Below, piece by piece: positions 14,301 to 25,331 of a stretch of 64,000 bases of DNA (positions are counted from its first letter, which is position 1; each line of letters starts with the position of its first letter). Location: contig JAYKAV010000489.1 of assembly GCA_035582835.1 (NCBI GenBank), positions 912,580-976,579 of the forward strand, read 5' to 3'. The translations under genes and the position numbers were made by a program. The stretch comes from Phoebastria nigripes (taxonomy: Eukaryota > Chordata > Aves > Procellariiformes > Diomedeidae). The notes below the pieces were generated by a model, which saw only the letters and a program-made list of their open reading frames with translations, did no database searches and was not told the DNA's origin.

Positions 14301-17300
14301 CCATGAAAAACAAGCAACTGCGCAACAAACAGCAGCATTTTCCTATTTCTGCAGTGACTCACCACTACCAAGCTAACTAAATAACCAGCTGGACATTGCT
14401 GTTTTGTGTTGCAGGAACACTGCATTTGCAAGATGGATTACCCCACAGCTCTTGTGCCTCTCACCAGGCACGGATCCCCTCCAGCCAGGGTGACAGTGCC
14501 ACAGGAAAAAGGGGACAGACTGTGGAAATATTGTACTAGTCAAAACTTCTGCCCTTAGGCTCTTCCTTTGGAGCCCCACACCTACAGCCAGTGGCCGCAA
14601 AAGCCCAAGCTGTAGAGGATGGCATCCCTTCCTTCCTCCTCCCACGTCTGATTATACTGTAAATGACATAGCCAACTCACCAGTACAATTTGACCCTGGG
14701 GAGTTTTTAGTGCTCCCACTTGCAGGATTGATCACTTAGTCTTAATTCTACAGGCATTTCTTCATTCAGTTAACGAAGGGCAGGAACATATTTGTGCATT
14801 CTAGTGAAATCCTTTACCAGGCTACATTACTTTTGTACAATAAACTTTCCCAAATCTGTTGAGGATAGTGAAAGCGTTCTCAGAAAAACAGTTATAGTTG
14901 GAATAAAATACAGATGATCAGACATTCCCAGATGACAATATATACACACAGGCGTGTGCTAGCCAGTCATATAAGAAACACAAGAGAGTAGCTAAGGTGT
15001 CCAGCCCCGTAGAATCAGTGGGTTTAACACGACTGTGCACAGAGATACATCCTAAATTTTATTCCCCTGTGTAAGCAGGAAAAGAAAAGCCTTTTGTTCC
15101 AAACAGACACCACCAGATCGTGATTATAAAAGCAGCACTGGGTACAAGCTTCAAACCCCCACACTACAATTCAAATCGCAGCAGCCTCCTCTTGTCATCC
15201 TCAGGATCTTTCATCAACGATCCTGTGCTGCGGTGGATCAATGCAAACACCTTTCTGCCTCCCTCTCTTCCAGATGAAAAGACCAGCAGTACAGGTGCAC
15301 GAGCTTCCTGCTGAACTGCTTGCTAGCAGCAGATGGATGAAATCCTAAAGCTGCTCCTACAGCTCTCCATAAAGAAAGCAGTCATGTAAAAATCAGGCAT
15401 CTTCTCAACATGCAAAAAGCAATTATGCTAAAGACACGGGGAGAGCCCTGCAAGGTCCAGATCAAAAGCCAGAGACATTGGAGGCAAGAGAAAGACCTAT
15501 CAAATTCACCACACTTTTCCCAGCTTAAGGATCAGAAATGGAGCGTTCTGGCTCATAAATTCTACTTCCAGCAAATTCAAGCTTAAATCCCCTGAAGGCA
15601 ATAAGGAAAAGGCAATCAACAACAACTCTAACCACTTCACAGATGCTCCTGTTTAGTTTATACAGCACTTCTTACAGCATTCAAATGGGTAAAATGGGAT
15701 TTCAACGCAGGGGGGCTGACGGCAGCAGGCAGGATTCCTCGGTGAAGATACCAAGGGCAAAGGAAGTTCTGAGAAGCATCATATTGGTTATGATGAGTGA
15801 ACTCAGCGTGCTCAGCCTTTGCTCATTTTAATCTGCCAGTAAGCAAGCTTGGCTAAACTAAACATCCTGCATCTACAGTGCCTTAAAAATCCACAGGAAT
15901 CACAAAAATGAGGGGAAAAACGAACAATCTGATGCGTTCCCTGGGAAGCCATGAAAAACTAATCGCTATTTGTTTCCAACTGTTGTTCCGCTTCCTGAGC
16001 CAAATGTTCCCAAGTCAGCTGCGGTGGCTGAGGAGTGACCGGTTAGAGCTGGAAAGTTGTCGATTTAAAATTGCAGCTTGAACACTTTCAAACTCCTTAA
16101 CATCTTTTATAGTTCCAGGACCACCTGTTCGAAAAGCTGAGCCCTCCGATGCCATAGCACACGCCCTTACCCCTGCATCTTCCAACTACAGCAATCAGCG
16201 TGGGGAGAAGACACTTAGCCTAGCCCGTTACTCTGCTCTCAACTAAAAAGATGCGAGCTGTGTACTAGAGGAGAGACATACGAAGGGAATGGGCTGCCTC
16301 CCTCAAAGCATTAAGGTCATTAGTCCCGTCTTCACGAAAGGAGTGAGAAGAAGCTTCCAGACTCCTCAACCCCCTCCGCAGCATCCTCCCTAATTTACAG
16401 TGAGCATGCATGAAAGATGATACCCATCGCTAGTGCTCCGGGAGGTGACAAAGGAGAAAGAACCATTTGACTCCAGGATAATGGAACACTAACCCAAGTC
16501 GTCTTTACCTTGTATACGCTTTTACTCGCTCAGATTTGAACAGCATGGGGCATTCAAGACAAAATCACTAGGATTTTTTTTTACTGCGTGAAAGAGTCAA
16601 CAGTGCAGAGATTCTGTTTGACAAAGCATCCTACTGTGAAACACACAATGTGTGCATTGTGCAAACTGATCTCCTGCAGGGCTAAGAAAACAAGACAGGC
16701 TTGAAAAAAATACACAAGATAACTGCAGCCCGCAATACCTCCTGATACTTTACTCTGCTCATGGTTTTTCTTCTATAGGTACCACATTTACAGAGTCATG
16801 TTGAGAGTGTCTCGATACAAATGCTTTTGTGAGTTCTGGACAACACGGTGCTGTTTCTCTTGAATCAAAGGTACCAGTTCTACCCTCTCATTACGGCAAG
16901 TATTTAAGCACAGCCAAGGAGGTTGGTCCTGCCTTAAAACCTGAATTCTCAGGATAAATGAGATTCCAGGGGATGATGCATTTGGAACTTAATAGCAGAA
17001 ACACATTTTCCACTATTTCTAACATCATATGAAAAGATACCCAACATCTCCTAAAAAGCAGCATTTACCTCCTTCCTCTGAGTTTACAGAGCTCATCACC
17101 CAGGGAAACGAATTGTACTGAAGGAGAAAACAATAATCTCCTTATGTTTTGGGTGTTCATTTCCCTTTCCAAGATTTTCACCCCTCACTCATCTTGGAGG
17201 CAGTTTTGCTTCGCTTTGCTTGCTTAAAACATTCATTATAAGTCATCTAGGCCAGGAAAGGATTAGAGAAGCACTGGCAGAAGTTGCAAAATGCAAGGCT

Positions 17301-20300
17301 GTTTGTTAGGTCGGAGAAATGAGACTTTCAGAGGCATAAACAACAATCCAGCACCGAACTACCACTTATGCTTCAGAAAAAATTCCCCTCTATATAAATT
17401 TTAAGCAGGTACATACTAAGAAAAACAAATCAAGTGCAGCAATGCAAAACAGCGCCTCTTCATAACAAAGTAATGAAGCCTACCTGTCCATTTCCATGAA
17501 AGGTGTAATCTGTACTTTACAGATGAGACGTGTTAACCACAGTGACGTTAACTGACTTACCCCAGGTACAAGGAGGAGCAGCTTCAACAGCAGAACTAGA
17601 TTGCTTCTGAAAATGAGATCCCAGTCCTGTGCTCTGGCCATGCTTCACCTCTAAACGCGGCAGAGGAAGCACCGCTACTGGAACTAATTAAAGGCAAATC
17701 GGTAGAACTAGGAGCCACGACGCGAGAAAATATCCTGCGGAGCATCCAAGAAAGCCACCAGATAATACAAAAGGCTTTTTAAAAGCCTGGCTGTCAGAGA
17801 TCTCGGGATCTGCCAGGTCCATCGCAAGCGTTGGCTTGTTCCCTCGTCCCCTATTTCTTCACACCAATTAGCTACAGCGTTTCATAACTAGTACCCAAGT
17901 CCAAATAACCACCTTCAAAATCCTTACTTTCACACAAGGATCCAAAACTACAGATCCTGAAGGATTTATTAAATCTACTAGACGGCTGATATTTCAAACG
18001 CCTGTTTTCCTTCAAAGGTAGCAAAGCCAGAATGTTTTCACAGCAATTAAAGTGGTTCCTCAAGAAGCACAGCTACTAAGAGGTTGTGTGGTTACAGCAT
18101 TTCCCCAAAGGTCAGGTATTTATTCTTTGTTTGTTCCCTCAGCCCATCAGAAAACATACACTTGTTTTACACCTGGAAATCTCTTTCATCCACGGACAGC
18201 GCTAAAGAAAGCGGCAGCAGGAAGAAGGCAACAGAGATGTTTGAAGAGCAGGGACTCATTGACCAGATGAGCTGAAGCTGCCGACTACGCGGACAGACTT
18301 ACTTTCTCTCACTGCTGATACAAACATGTTCTGGAACCAGATCCAACACAGAAGAGAGTTACATCACTTCAGGTTGCACTGATTACTGAACACATCAAAA
18401 TCCAGGAGGCTCATGTGTCTCAAACAACGTTAACTGCCCCCAATCCTGGGCCACCCCCAAAAGCATATGTCTACCTGTGGATTAGTAAATGAATTTTTTT
18501 TTAAAAAGACAAGTTTGTTGTATACAACATCCATTAATGCCGAAATTAGGCTGTGTCCAGAAACATCACATGAGTTTCCATCAGCTAATTACAAAAAGAC
18601 CAGCTTTGCTAAAAGCCTCTTCATGCATTTCATCAAGGAACTGGGCCGACGTGCAGAAGCAAGGCAAGGGAAGAGGCCCTCCTTCCAGCAGCTCCAGGAA
18701 GCACAGCACATACCACGCTCCGTTTTAGAGGCACAACCAACAGTCTCAGAGGCAGTCACTGCTTTCCTTGGCCAAAGTCACCTTCCTCACGCCTTGGGCA
18801 GCCCCTCCAACTTCACCAACCAGTGAAATGTCATCTTCTTTACACGCTTTTGGCCACCTTCTTCTTCACAGCAGCGCACAGGCACGCGGGCACGTTCGTC
18901 AACAATTCTCTTTCTACCCAAAAGGCCAGGCTGGCTCTAGTTTTCCTGACAATTTACTCTTCAGGCAGCAGAAACCCAGATTGCAAAGGCTCAGCTGAAA
19001 CCTCAACATTCAAAGTTATAACTTCCCATTTTCCAACAATCCTTCTAGAAAACATCGCACTTCGCTGTTGCAGTTGCTCCCCCCACCTCCCCACACGTAC
19101 ACAATAATTCATTTTTACCTCAATAGCAGATGCAGTTGCTTTCTTGTAAAAACCCAGAGTTTAAAGATGACTTCTTCCACTTGCCATAATCCATTGTGTG
19201 GGAGAAACAGACACACAATATCATATTGTTCCCTGTACAACACTTTGAGCTGTACTTTCTGCTCTGAATACACTGAAACTCCACTTGAGGCTACAGCAAT
19301 TTCCATGCAGGAGGCAAAGGAGAATCTTGTATCTGATCTAATACAGGATAAATCAATGTGCACTCATTTATTGCTTATAGCTCCCACCAGCTCAAGGAGA
19401 GACACTGTCCTAGAGTTTCAAGGCTATCCACACTGCCTTTGTATATGGAAAACATACCTCGCACTTTGAGATATTTTGAGAACCCCGTTCGAACGCTTCC
19501 CAGGAGTTCGGGTGAGGGACTGGAAATCACTAAACCCTGGCTGCCTCTCACCGTTTTCAGTACGTGATTTTGGGAAAGATCATGCAAGGATTGCATCCCC
19601 ATTTTTGCCTTCTACAGAAATTCAGTTAATATTAGTCATTCACCTCAGATAGGTGCTGGGAAGCTTAATTAGAGTGTGTACAGCACTCAGAGATTCTCAG
19701 ATAAGGTGTACTAGGGAAGGGCAGCATCATATTAATTAGCGTGGATTCAAGTGACAAAAGCGCTTCTCTCTCCTTCAGCTGTTCGAGCTTGAAAGAAAAA
19801 TTACCCAGCACCACAGTCCTACATGTTGTAGTCAGAAAACCATCGGCACCACAGGGACCACGTTCTTCTGGATGTGCTCTGAATTCCCATCAACTTTGCA
19901 GGACTCTGACCTTTCGCTGTGGCTGTAAACGGGAGCTCCCTGGAAGACGTGTATCCCAGCACAAGCCAAGGAAGGCAGAGTTTTAGTATTCCTCCCCATG
20001 CAAGTATTTTCCCCCATTAAGTGCTTAAAAGCTGTATGATTAGGGAGATTAATTTTTGCAGCTGGACATTTTCTTTAAGAATGTAATTTTCCACACAGTT
20101 TTCTCATTTAGCTTTCTTTTATTCTAACCCCAAGACATTCACTTACCCAGAAGAGGATTCTTCTGCAAGGTTCGGAAAGGAATTCACTCTTGCACTTTAG
20201 TCCTTTCTTTTTACATCTGCAACAGGCTTGCTTTCAGAAAACCCTGTTACTACTTATTTCAACCCAGTAACTCATCTGCATTTCCAGACAATCAACACCA

Positions 20301-23073
20301 AGAGTCCAAAACTACAAATTCATTTATCCAAGGACCTGATTGTAACAAAGCTACATCATGGATCAAGTTTCTTTTAAAAAAAGCACAAGATGTTCCTTAA
20401 AAAACATGAGAGCTGCTATACTGAAATCACACAGATACACAGCACTTAGTGAGACGGTCATGACAGGCTGGAATATGGATTAAAATTTAGAGCGGTTCAT
20501 TGACATAGCAACACAAAACAAGAGTGCAACTTAATTATTATCAACCTTGGACGCGTGATTTAACACAAGGGCGGTTACACCCACTTTGTCTTTCCCTTGG
20601 TGTCACCTGGGAAGAGAATGATGGGTCCTTCACTGCAAACAGTCCCAGATGGTATCTGGGGACACACTTAAATAAAAGCTTTGTGTTTAACCTGCCGCCA
20701 AATCCCTCGGAGTCGATGGTCAGGCACAGTAACAAGTGAGCTATTCCTCCAAATTCTGGCAGAATATTCTGTTATGAGAGTTTAGGCATAAGGAAGACAA
20801 AACCAGAAGGAAACAGCCTCCTGACCTTCCCTGTCCCCATGCCCTCATCATCACCCTGGCAGGCTCTCCCTCTCCTGAAAAGGACTTCTCACATACACTT
20901 CTTCCCTGGAAAAGACAAGCCTCTGAGTAAAAACGTGAAATCATGCAGTGCTGTTAATGTCATTTCAGTCCTCAGCAGAGAAGTGGAGGCAGAGCAGAGG
21001 GGAAACATTTGAATTCCTCACAGCCTCCATGAGACGCAACTTCTCTGCATTTCACAGTAGATTTTCTTCACAGGCAAAGGGGAAACCTGGACTACATGTT
21101 CTGTTTTTTAAACAAGCTTACTTTTGCAAGTGATGGCATTAGTCTGCTCACTCACTATTTTAAGCTTCCCGCTTCCCAGAGATAAACGTGCCTTTCAAGT
21201 TGTTTATGCCAGCCTTCCGCTTCTAATCTTTCATCCCACTCTTGCAGTACCCACTGACTTCAGAAGGCTCCGTATCATTCAGTATCACTTGCATAGAATG
21301 AGCTTTATATTTTTTCAGCAAATTCAACTTTAACAGTGATTAAAACATATAGCAAAATAACGGTTCTTCAATACCAAGAGACACTTCATCTGAAGAATTC
21401 CAGGAAATGAATTCTCAAAAACCACACAGTGATCTTTTAAAAAGCACAAAATTGGTCCCTAAACAATTTCCCTGTATTTCAAGGGAAGCAGATTGTGGAA
21501 TATTTTTATTTATTAATACGTTCATTCTCATGCTTGTGCTTTAACACAGTTGTGTTGGCTTTAACCAAATGATAAACCTCACATAACTACTTCTTTAAAG
21601 GGATGGGAGGCGGGTGGAAGAAAAAGATGAGAGGAGAGTGATTAAAATTAGTCACAAGAAAGCCTGTAAGTACACCAGTGGACAGAGGAAGCATTCTCTC
21701 TTCTATTTAACTTAAAAATAGAGCGCTAAACTTTAACAGACAGATGCAAGAGAGCAGATGCAATGGAGCAACGATGCAGCAGCGCTTAGAGAAAGTCAAC
21801 TGGGCAATTTAGCCAGGGATGTGTATGGCAGGGGTGGGAGAGGAGGAGGAGGAGGAGGAGGGAGGAGGAATCTTGATTGTCAGAAACTAACTACTGGCTC
21901 AGGAAGTCAAAGAAGGAGAAAATTAAGGGAACCCGTATGATTGCAAGAGAGAAATCAAATCACAGAGTCACAGAAGCAGTATGGAACAGAGGTATAATGT
22001 AGAAAAAAGGGATGCCAGGCCAGGAAACGATTTGTTACAAATGCTAAGCTTGTGGCAGCAAGGGCTTGAATAGGATCGCAAGACCGGTGGATACACCTGC
22101 AATGTCAACTGGAAGTCAAAGGGATGCGTTGAACAAAACCGCTCAAATACATTCAGTGAGGTGTAACATAAAACAGAAACTCACTGAACATGCTCAAACA
22201 CATCTGCTGTTCCCATCTCACCTAGTGCGGGGCGATGGCTTTAACGAAGATACACCGAGGAGAAAGCAATGCTTCTAAGAGATGGTGGCTTTTGTCTTCC
22301 TCCTCCCAACACTCATAGGCTGGCTCTGTCCCACTAAATACCTGGGGCTAATAGGAGTATGAATAGATTGTCTAAAAGTACTCCAGGTTCTTTGATAAGA
22401 ATACAATAAGATGTTAAAGGGATTTATCAACACCTATCACTTTCCTTATTGCAAAAATCAGAATGTAACCTAGAAATAGGCAAAACAACAGTTGCAAAGG
22501 ACAGATGCTTTATGGCACTAGGAAAATACTACATGACATAATTGCAGCTGCTGCACCTGACAGCTCGGGCCGGTGGTATGGCACGGCGGGTCAGTGCCAA
22601 GGAAAGGAGGTGCTCTGGGCCAATGTGCAGGAAAGGAGAGTTGAGCTTAAGGACAACGAGGTCACAGGTTATTACACGGAAACCACAAAAAATGTGTGTT
22701 AGAAGCAGCATCGGCAGGACCTGTCCATCCAGTGTCCTCCGCCCCCTCGGTGTAACACCGGTGCTGTGAGTAAACAACACAAGCAACACAATAAGCAACT
22801 TCCTGATCTGATTTTCTCAGGCAGCCACCGGGACGCTGAATGACAGCTCTGAGAGTTTCAGGTCCTGGCAAGCGCAAGAAAGAGCTGCCAGCGCGAAAAG
22901 AAAAACCAGTGAGGCCACCGCAGCGGGCAGGAAACAATGACAAAGCGATCTTACTTTCGTTAGGCAGCTCCTCCCGATCCAGGTCATCAAGAGGGGCTGA
23001 GGCACTGCTTCCAGTGTCGTCCAGGGTGAGGATGAGGGGAACGTCATCATCCATGCTCACAGCCATCCTGTCC
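2361..23073 (-). CDS. TPCN1: TPCN1, two-pore channel 1, N-terminal exons (partial gene)
   Basis: TPCN1 encodes a voltage-gated cation channel of endosomes and lysosomes, regulated by PI(3,5)P2 and NAADP. Two coding exons are visible. Exon 1 (22955-23073; ATG at 23066) encodes 37 residues plus one base, starting MAVSMDDDVPLILTLDD and ending EELPNE, then a GTAAG donor. Exon 2 (2361-2485) follows a TGATGCAG acceptor, completes Asn38 and encodes GGSYDVIND...NWEMNYQEAAIYLQ, ending in phase 0 before GTGAG. The joined 79 residues match the cytosolic N-terminus of vertebrate TPC1, which in human starts with a very similar MAVS..DDVPLILTLD and has NGGSY at the same junction. All 12 transmembrane segments lie off the left edge. 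The intron between the exons is 20.5 kb, unusually long for this window. A 5' non-coding exon in the CpG island is likely but not resolved. Confidence 0.93.
5838..5988 (-). CDS. TPCN1: Candidate alternative first coding exon of TPCN1
   Basis: On the minus strand an open frame runs from ATG at 5988, or an internal ATG at 5928, to a good GTAAATG donor whose GT is at 5837-5836. From the internal ATG it encodes 30 residues plus one base (begins MRWRELPAIYFEDYGSPVE, ends ELDTN). It therefore ends in phase 1, exactly like canonical exon 1. Joined to exon 2 (2485) it completes an Asp codon and keeps the TPC1 frame open. The sequence around it (5740-6120) is somewhat GC-richer than the intron. Established: mammalian TPCN1 is reported to use alternative promoters giving isoforms with different N-termini. 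Inferred: this exon is one such start. It could instead be a chance open frame. Confidence 0.45.
21838..21870 (+). repeat. GGA microsatellite
   Basis: A purine tract of GGA/GAGG units lies within TPCN1 intron 1. It is a simple repeat with no coding meaning. Confidence 0.8.
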
Positions 23074-23522
23074 CTGCAGAGGCTCCTACTCCAAGAACTT
23101 TAAATAACGCCTTTTTCAGTTCCACTTGTAAAACGCTTATGTCAAAAACTGTCCCCAGAAAGTCTTCCATCAGGGGTGTCTTCTAGACATAAGAATGTAA
23201 AGGTATGCGTACCCATCTCTAGAGACCACAGTTCCAAAAAGGATCCAGTCATTTGCTTTCGAAAAGCAGCACAGGATGCTAGACTCAATGGCAGTATTTA
23301 TGCAAAAGCTAAATTCAAAAAGTCAGGGCTGGGCTGCCTATTCCAGTCAGTGCACGGCTCGCAGTACGGCACGGAAGCAAAAGAAAGTGCTTCTTGACAA
23401 ACTCCTGACCACTCAGCACAAGAAGCAGGCGGGCGTGACGCATCCGGAGCCAGCATGATGCTAAGTGTCACCATCACACATGGCTCTTTCCCCTGCCATG
23501 CCAAAATGCCTCGCTTTCAGGT

Positions 23523-23535
23523 GGGGGGGGGGGGG
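23523..23535 (+). repeat. G13 homopolymer
   Basis: Thirteen consecutive G residues lie just upstream, in the TPCN1 direction, of coding exon 1. On the transcribed strand sense this is a C-run. It is a length-unstable and sequencing-prone site. Confidence 0.85.
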
Positions 23536-24599
23536 AAAGAGGGAGAAAAAGAGGCCAGTTTGAGTCTGCACACATGAAGTTCCCGTAGGCTTTTTTACTG
23601 GGTGATGTCACTGTCACAAAGTCATGGATTTCCTTAAAAGGTGGAGGAAAAGAAAAATCACGTAGGCCCTGGACAGCGTTACAGGGACGCTCCGCGACCG
23701 GTGCCGCCACGCAGCGGTTGCTCTCCCCGTCTCCCTCCTTGCAGGCCGTGGCGAGGGCAGGAAGAAGTCACGGCGGAGGCCGCATCTCCCGCAGCAGCAG
23801 GCCGACCGCGCCGAGCCGCCCCGCGCCCGCAGCGGTGCACCGAGGGCCGGGACGTGAGCCTTCGCGGCGGACGCTCAGGCAGAGCGGCCCGGACCGGGCT
23901 CCTCCCGCGGCCTAGGAGAGAGGGACACCGAGACGGGGCTGTCACCGCGCTGTGGAGGCCCCAGCCCGGCCCCCGGCCGGGCCCCCTCCCCGGGCTCCCC
24001 CCGGCCCCGCCGCCCCCGGCCCGCGCAAACCGGCCCCGCCGCCCTTCCCGCCCCCGGCTTCTGCGGAGCCCTCGGGCAGCCCGCAGGTGCGCCTGCCCCC
24101 CGCCAGCCCCTCATGCCTGCGGCCCCCAGGGACCCCCCNCCGCCGGCACCCGGCCCGGCCCGGCCCGGCCCCGCCGAACCGGCGCCCGCGGCGGCTGCGA
24201 CACCTCTCCTCAGCGCCCGGCGCGCGCGGCCCCGCCCCGCCGCCTCTCATTGGCCGCGGCGGCGCGGGCCTCTCCCGGAGAGGCCGAGCCTCCCTCCCTC
24301 CCGCCAATCCACGCTCCGTGCCCGCTCCGCCCCGCCCACCGCCGGCCCTCGGCCCCTGCGAGAGGATCTGGATTATTCCCGCCTCCTCCTCCTTCTCCCT
24401 CCCGCACTTGGTCTCGTCATTGGGTAGCGGCGCTGCCTCTCCGGTCAGGCGGGGACGCTGATTGGCCCGAGGTGGTGGTGGGCTAGTAACATCGCGCCTC
24501 AACCACGGGAAGGAAGGGGCGGGCTCTCGGGGAAAGGAGTGCGGGCCTGCCATTGGCTGTGTTGAGGCCCCGCCCTTGGGGTCAGAGGTGAGCGGAGCG

Positions 24600-24612
24600 G
24601 TCACCTAGCAAC
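24600..24612 (+). promoter_or_regulatory. X-box (RFX site)
   Basis: GTCACC-T-AGCAAC fits the X-box consensus GTNRCC(N0-3)RGYAAC at every position with a 1-nt spacer. RFX factors use this motif to drive ciliary genes. It lies at the IQCD-facing edge of the TPCN1 CpG island, about 0.7 kb upstream of the first recognisable IQCD exon. IQCD/DRC10 is axonemal, so the motif fits an ancestral IQCD promoter, although the target itself is broken. Confidence 0.6.
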
Positions 24613-24810
24613 GGCGGGACGCAGGCGGAGGGCGGGAGCGCCGGGCCCGCCGAGCCCCACCCCGAGGGGAGCCCCCGGCCCGGCACCCCCACGGCCCCGC
24701 GCTGGGCCGCTGCCCCCGGCCTCGCCTCGAGGAGGAGGTGTTTCTGTTCCCAGACCCCAGTCCGGGGCCGTCGGAGGCTGCAGGGAAGAGATGGGCCCTG
24801 AGGAAGGGCA

Positions 24811-24848
24811 GCCCAGCCCAGCCCAGCCCAGCCCAGCCCAGCCCAGCC
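24811..24848 (+). repeat. GCCCA pentanucleotide tandem repeat
   Basis: About eight perfect GCCCA units lie at the edge of the CpG island. The repeat produces Gly-Trp-Ala-Gly-Leu runs in minus-strand open frames, which are not real proteins. Confidence 0.9.
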
Positions 24849-25331
24849 CCAAGAGGCAGCGGGTACAGCAGGTGCCGTGAAGGGCCGAGGGCCCCGTCGG
24901 TGAAACACAACGCTCCCAAGACCCCAGGATTACGTCCGTCTCTGATGAGGTGAGGATTCTCAAGCTGCAAGCGAGCGGCCCGGTGTGTAATGAATAAACC
25001 TGTTCCATTAGTCCCGGCTGAGCATTTCTCTCGCAGGCAACCCACTGAGCCAGCTCCCCAGGACAGTCCCTCAGCCTAATCCAGCCTGATAAAGCCACCG
25101 GGCTCTGCCCAGTGGCTCTGATTGATTTTGCCACTGGCAGGACTCCTGTCAGTGTTACAAATGGGTAGGTAAGGCCTCTGTCCAGCTGGAGCATCCCCCT
25201 TGCTACCAGAGCAGAGGTGTCCAGTCTCAAATTACCAACATCTTTGCAAACGAGCCTTTCTTCTGCCCACCTGATGCCTCACCGTGCCCTCCCCTTCTCA
25301 GTGGTATTCCTTTCTTTGCATCATCCTCCAG

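Larger units (their letters stand above)
2486..22954 (-). other. TPCN1: TPCN1 intron 1 (20.5 kb)
   Basis: This is AT-richer than the rest of the window and contains no convincing coding exon other than the candidate alternative first exon at 5838-5988. The open frames here (for example about 185 codons at 8351-8908 and about 160 at 1481-1969, just outside) have no recognisable domains and atypical composition. Simple repeats: a TAA-rich run near 5665-5693, an AC run near 11327-11341, and a GGA run near 21838-21870. I recognised no tRNA, snRNA or intact mobile element. Confidence 0.7.
23640..24900 (-). promoter_or_regulatory. TPCN1: CpG-island promoter of TPCN1 (and of the IQCD relic)
   Basis: A dense CpG island contains repeated GC boxes and several CCAAT or ATTGG elements (for example near 24248, 24416, 24461 and 24551). 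It holds the only ambiguous base in the window (24139). TPCN1 reads leftwards from it and the IQCD relic rightwards, so it was probably a bidirectional promoter. Long open frames on both strands here (up to about 280 codons, Pro/Arg/Gly-rich) are by-products of GC content. The transcription start and 5' non-coding exon cannot be fixed from sequence. Confidence 0.75.

Noticed and set aside
22662..22954. Extension of TPCN1 exon 1 as a 134-codon frame
   Set aside because: The frame continues past a clear GTAAG donor at 22954 into Cys-rich, non-homologous sequence. The spliced reading gives the known NGGSY junction.
23641..24486. Open frames up to about 280 codons on both strands
   Set aside because: Pro/Arg/Ala/Gly-only composition inside a CpG island, spanning an N, overlapping on opposite strands, with no domain or splice logic.
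24811..24848. Repeated Gly-Trp-Ala-Gly-Leu peptide on the minus strand
   Set aside because: It is a translation of the GCCCA tandem repeat.
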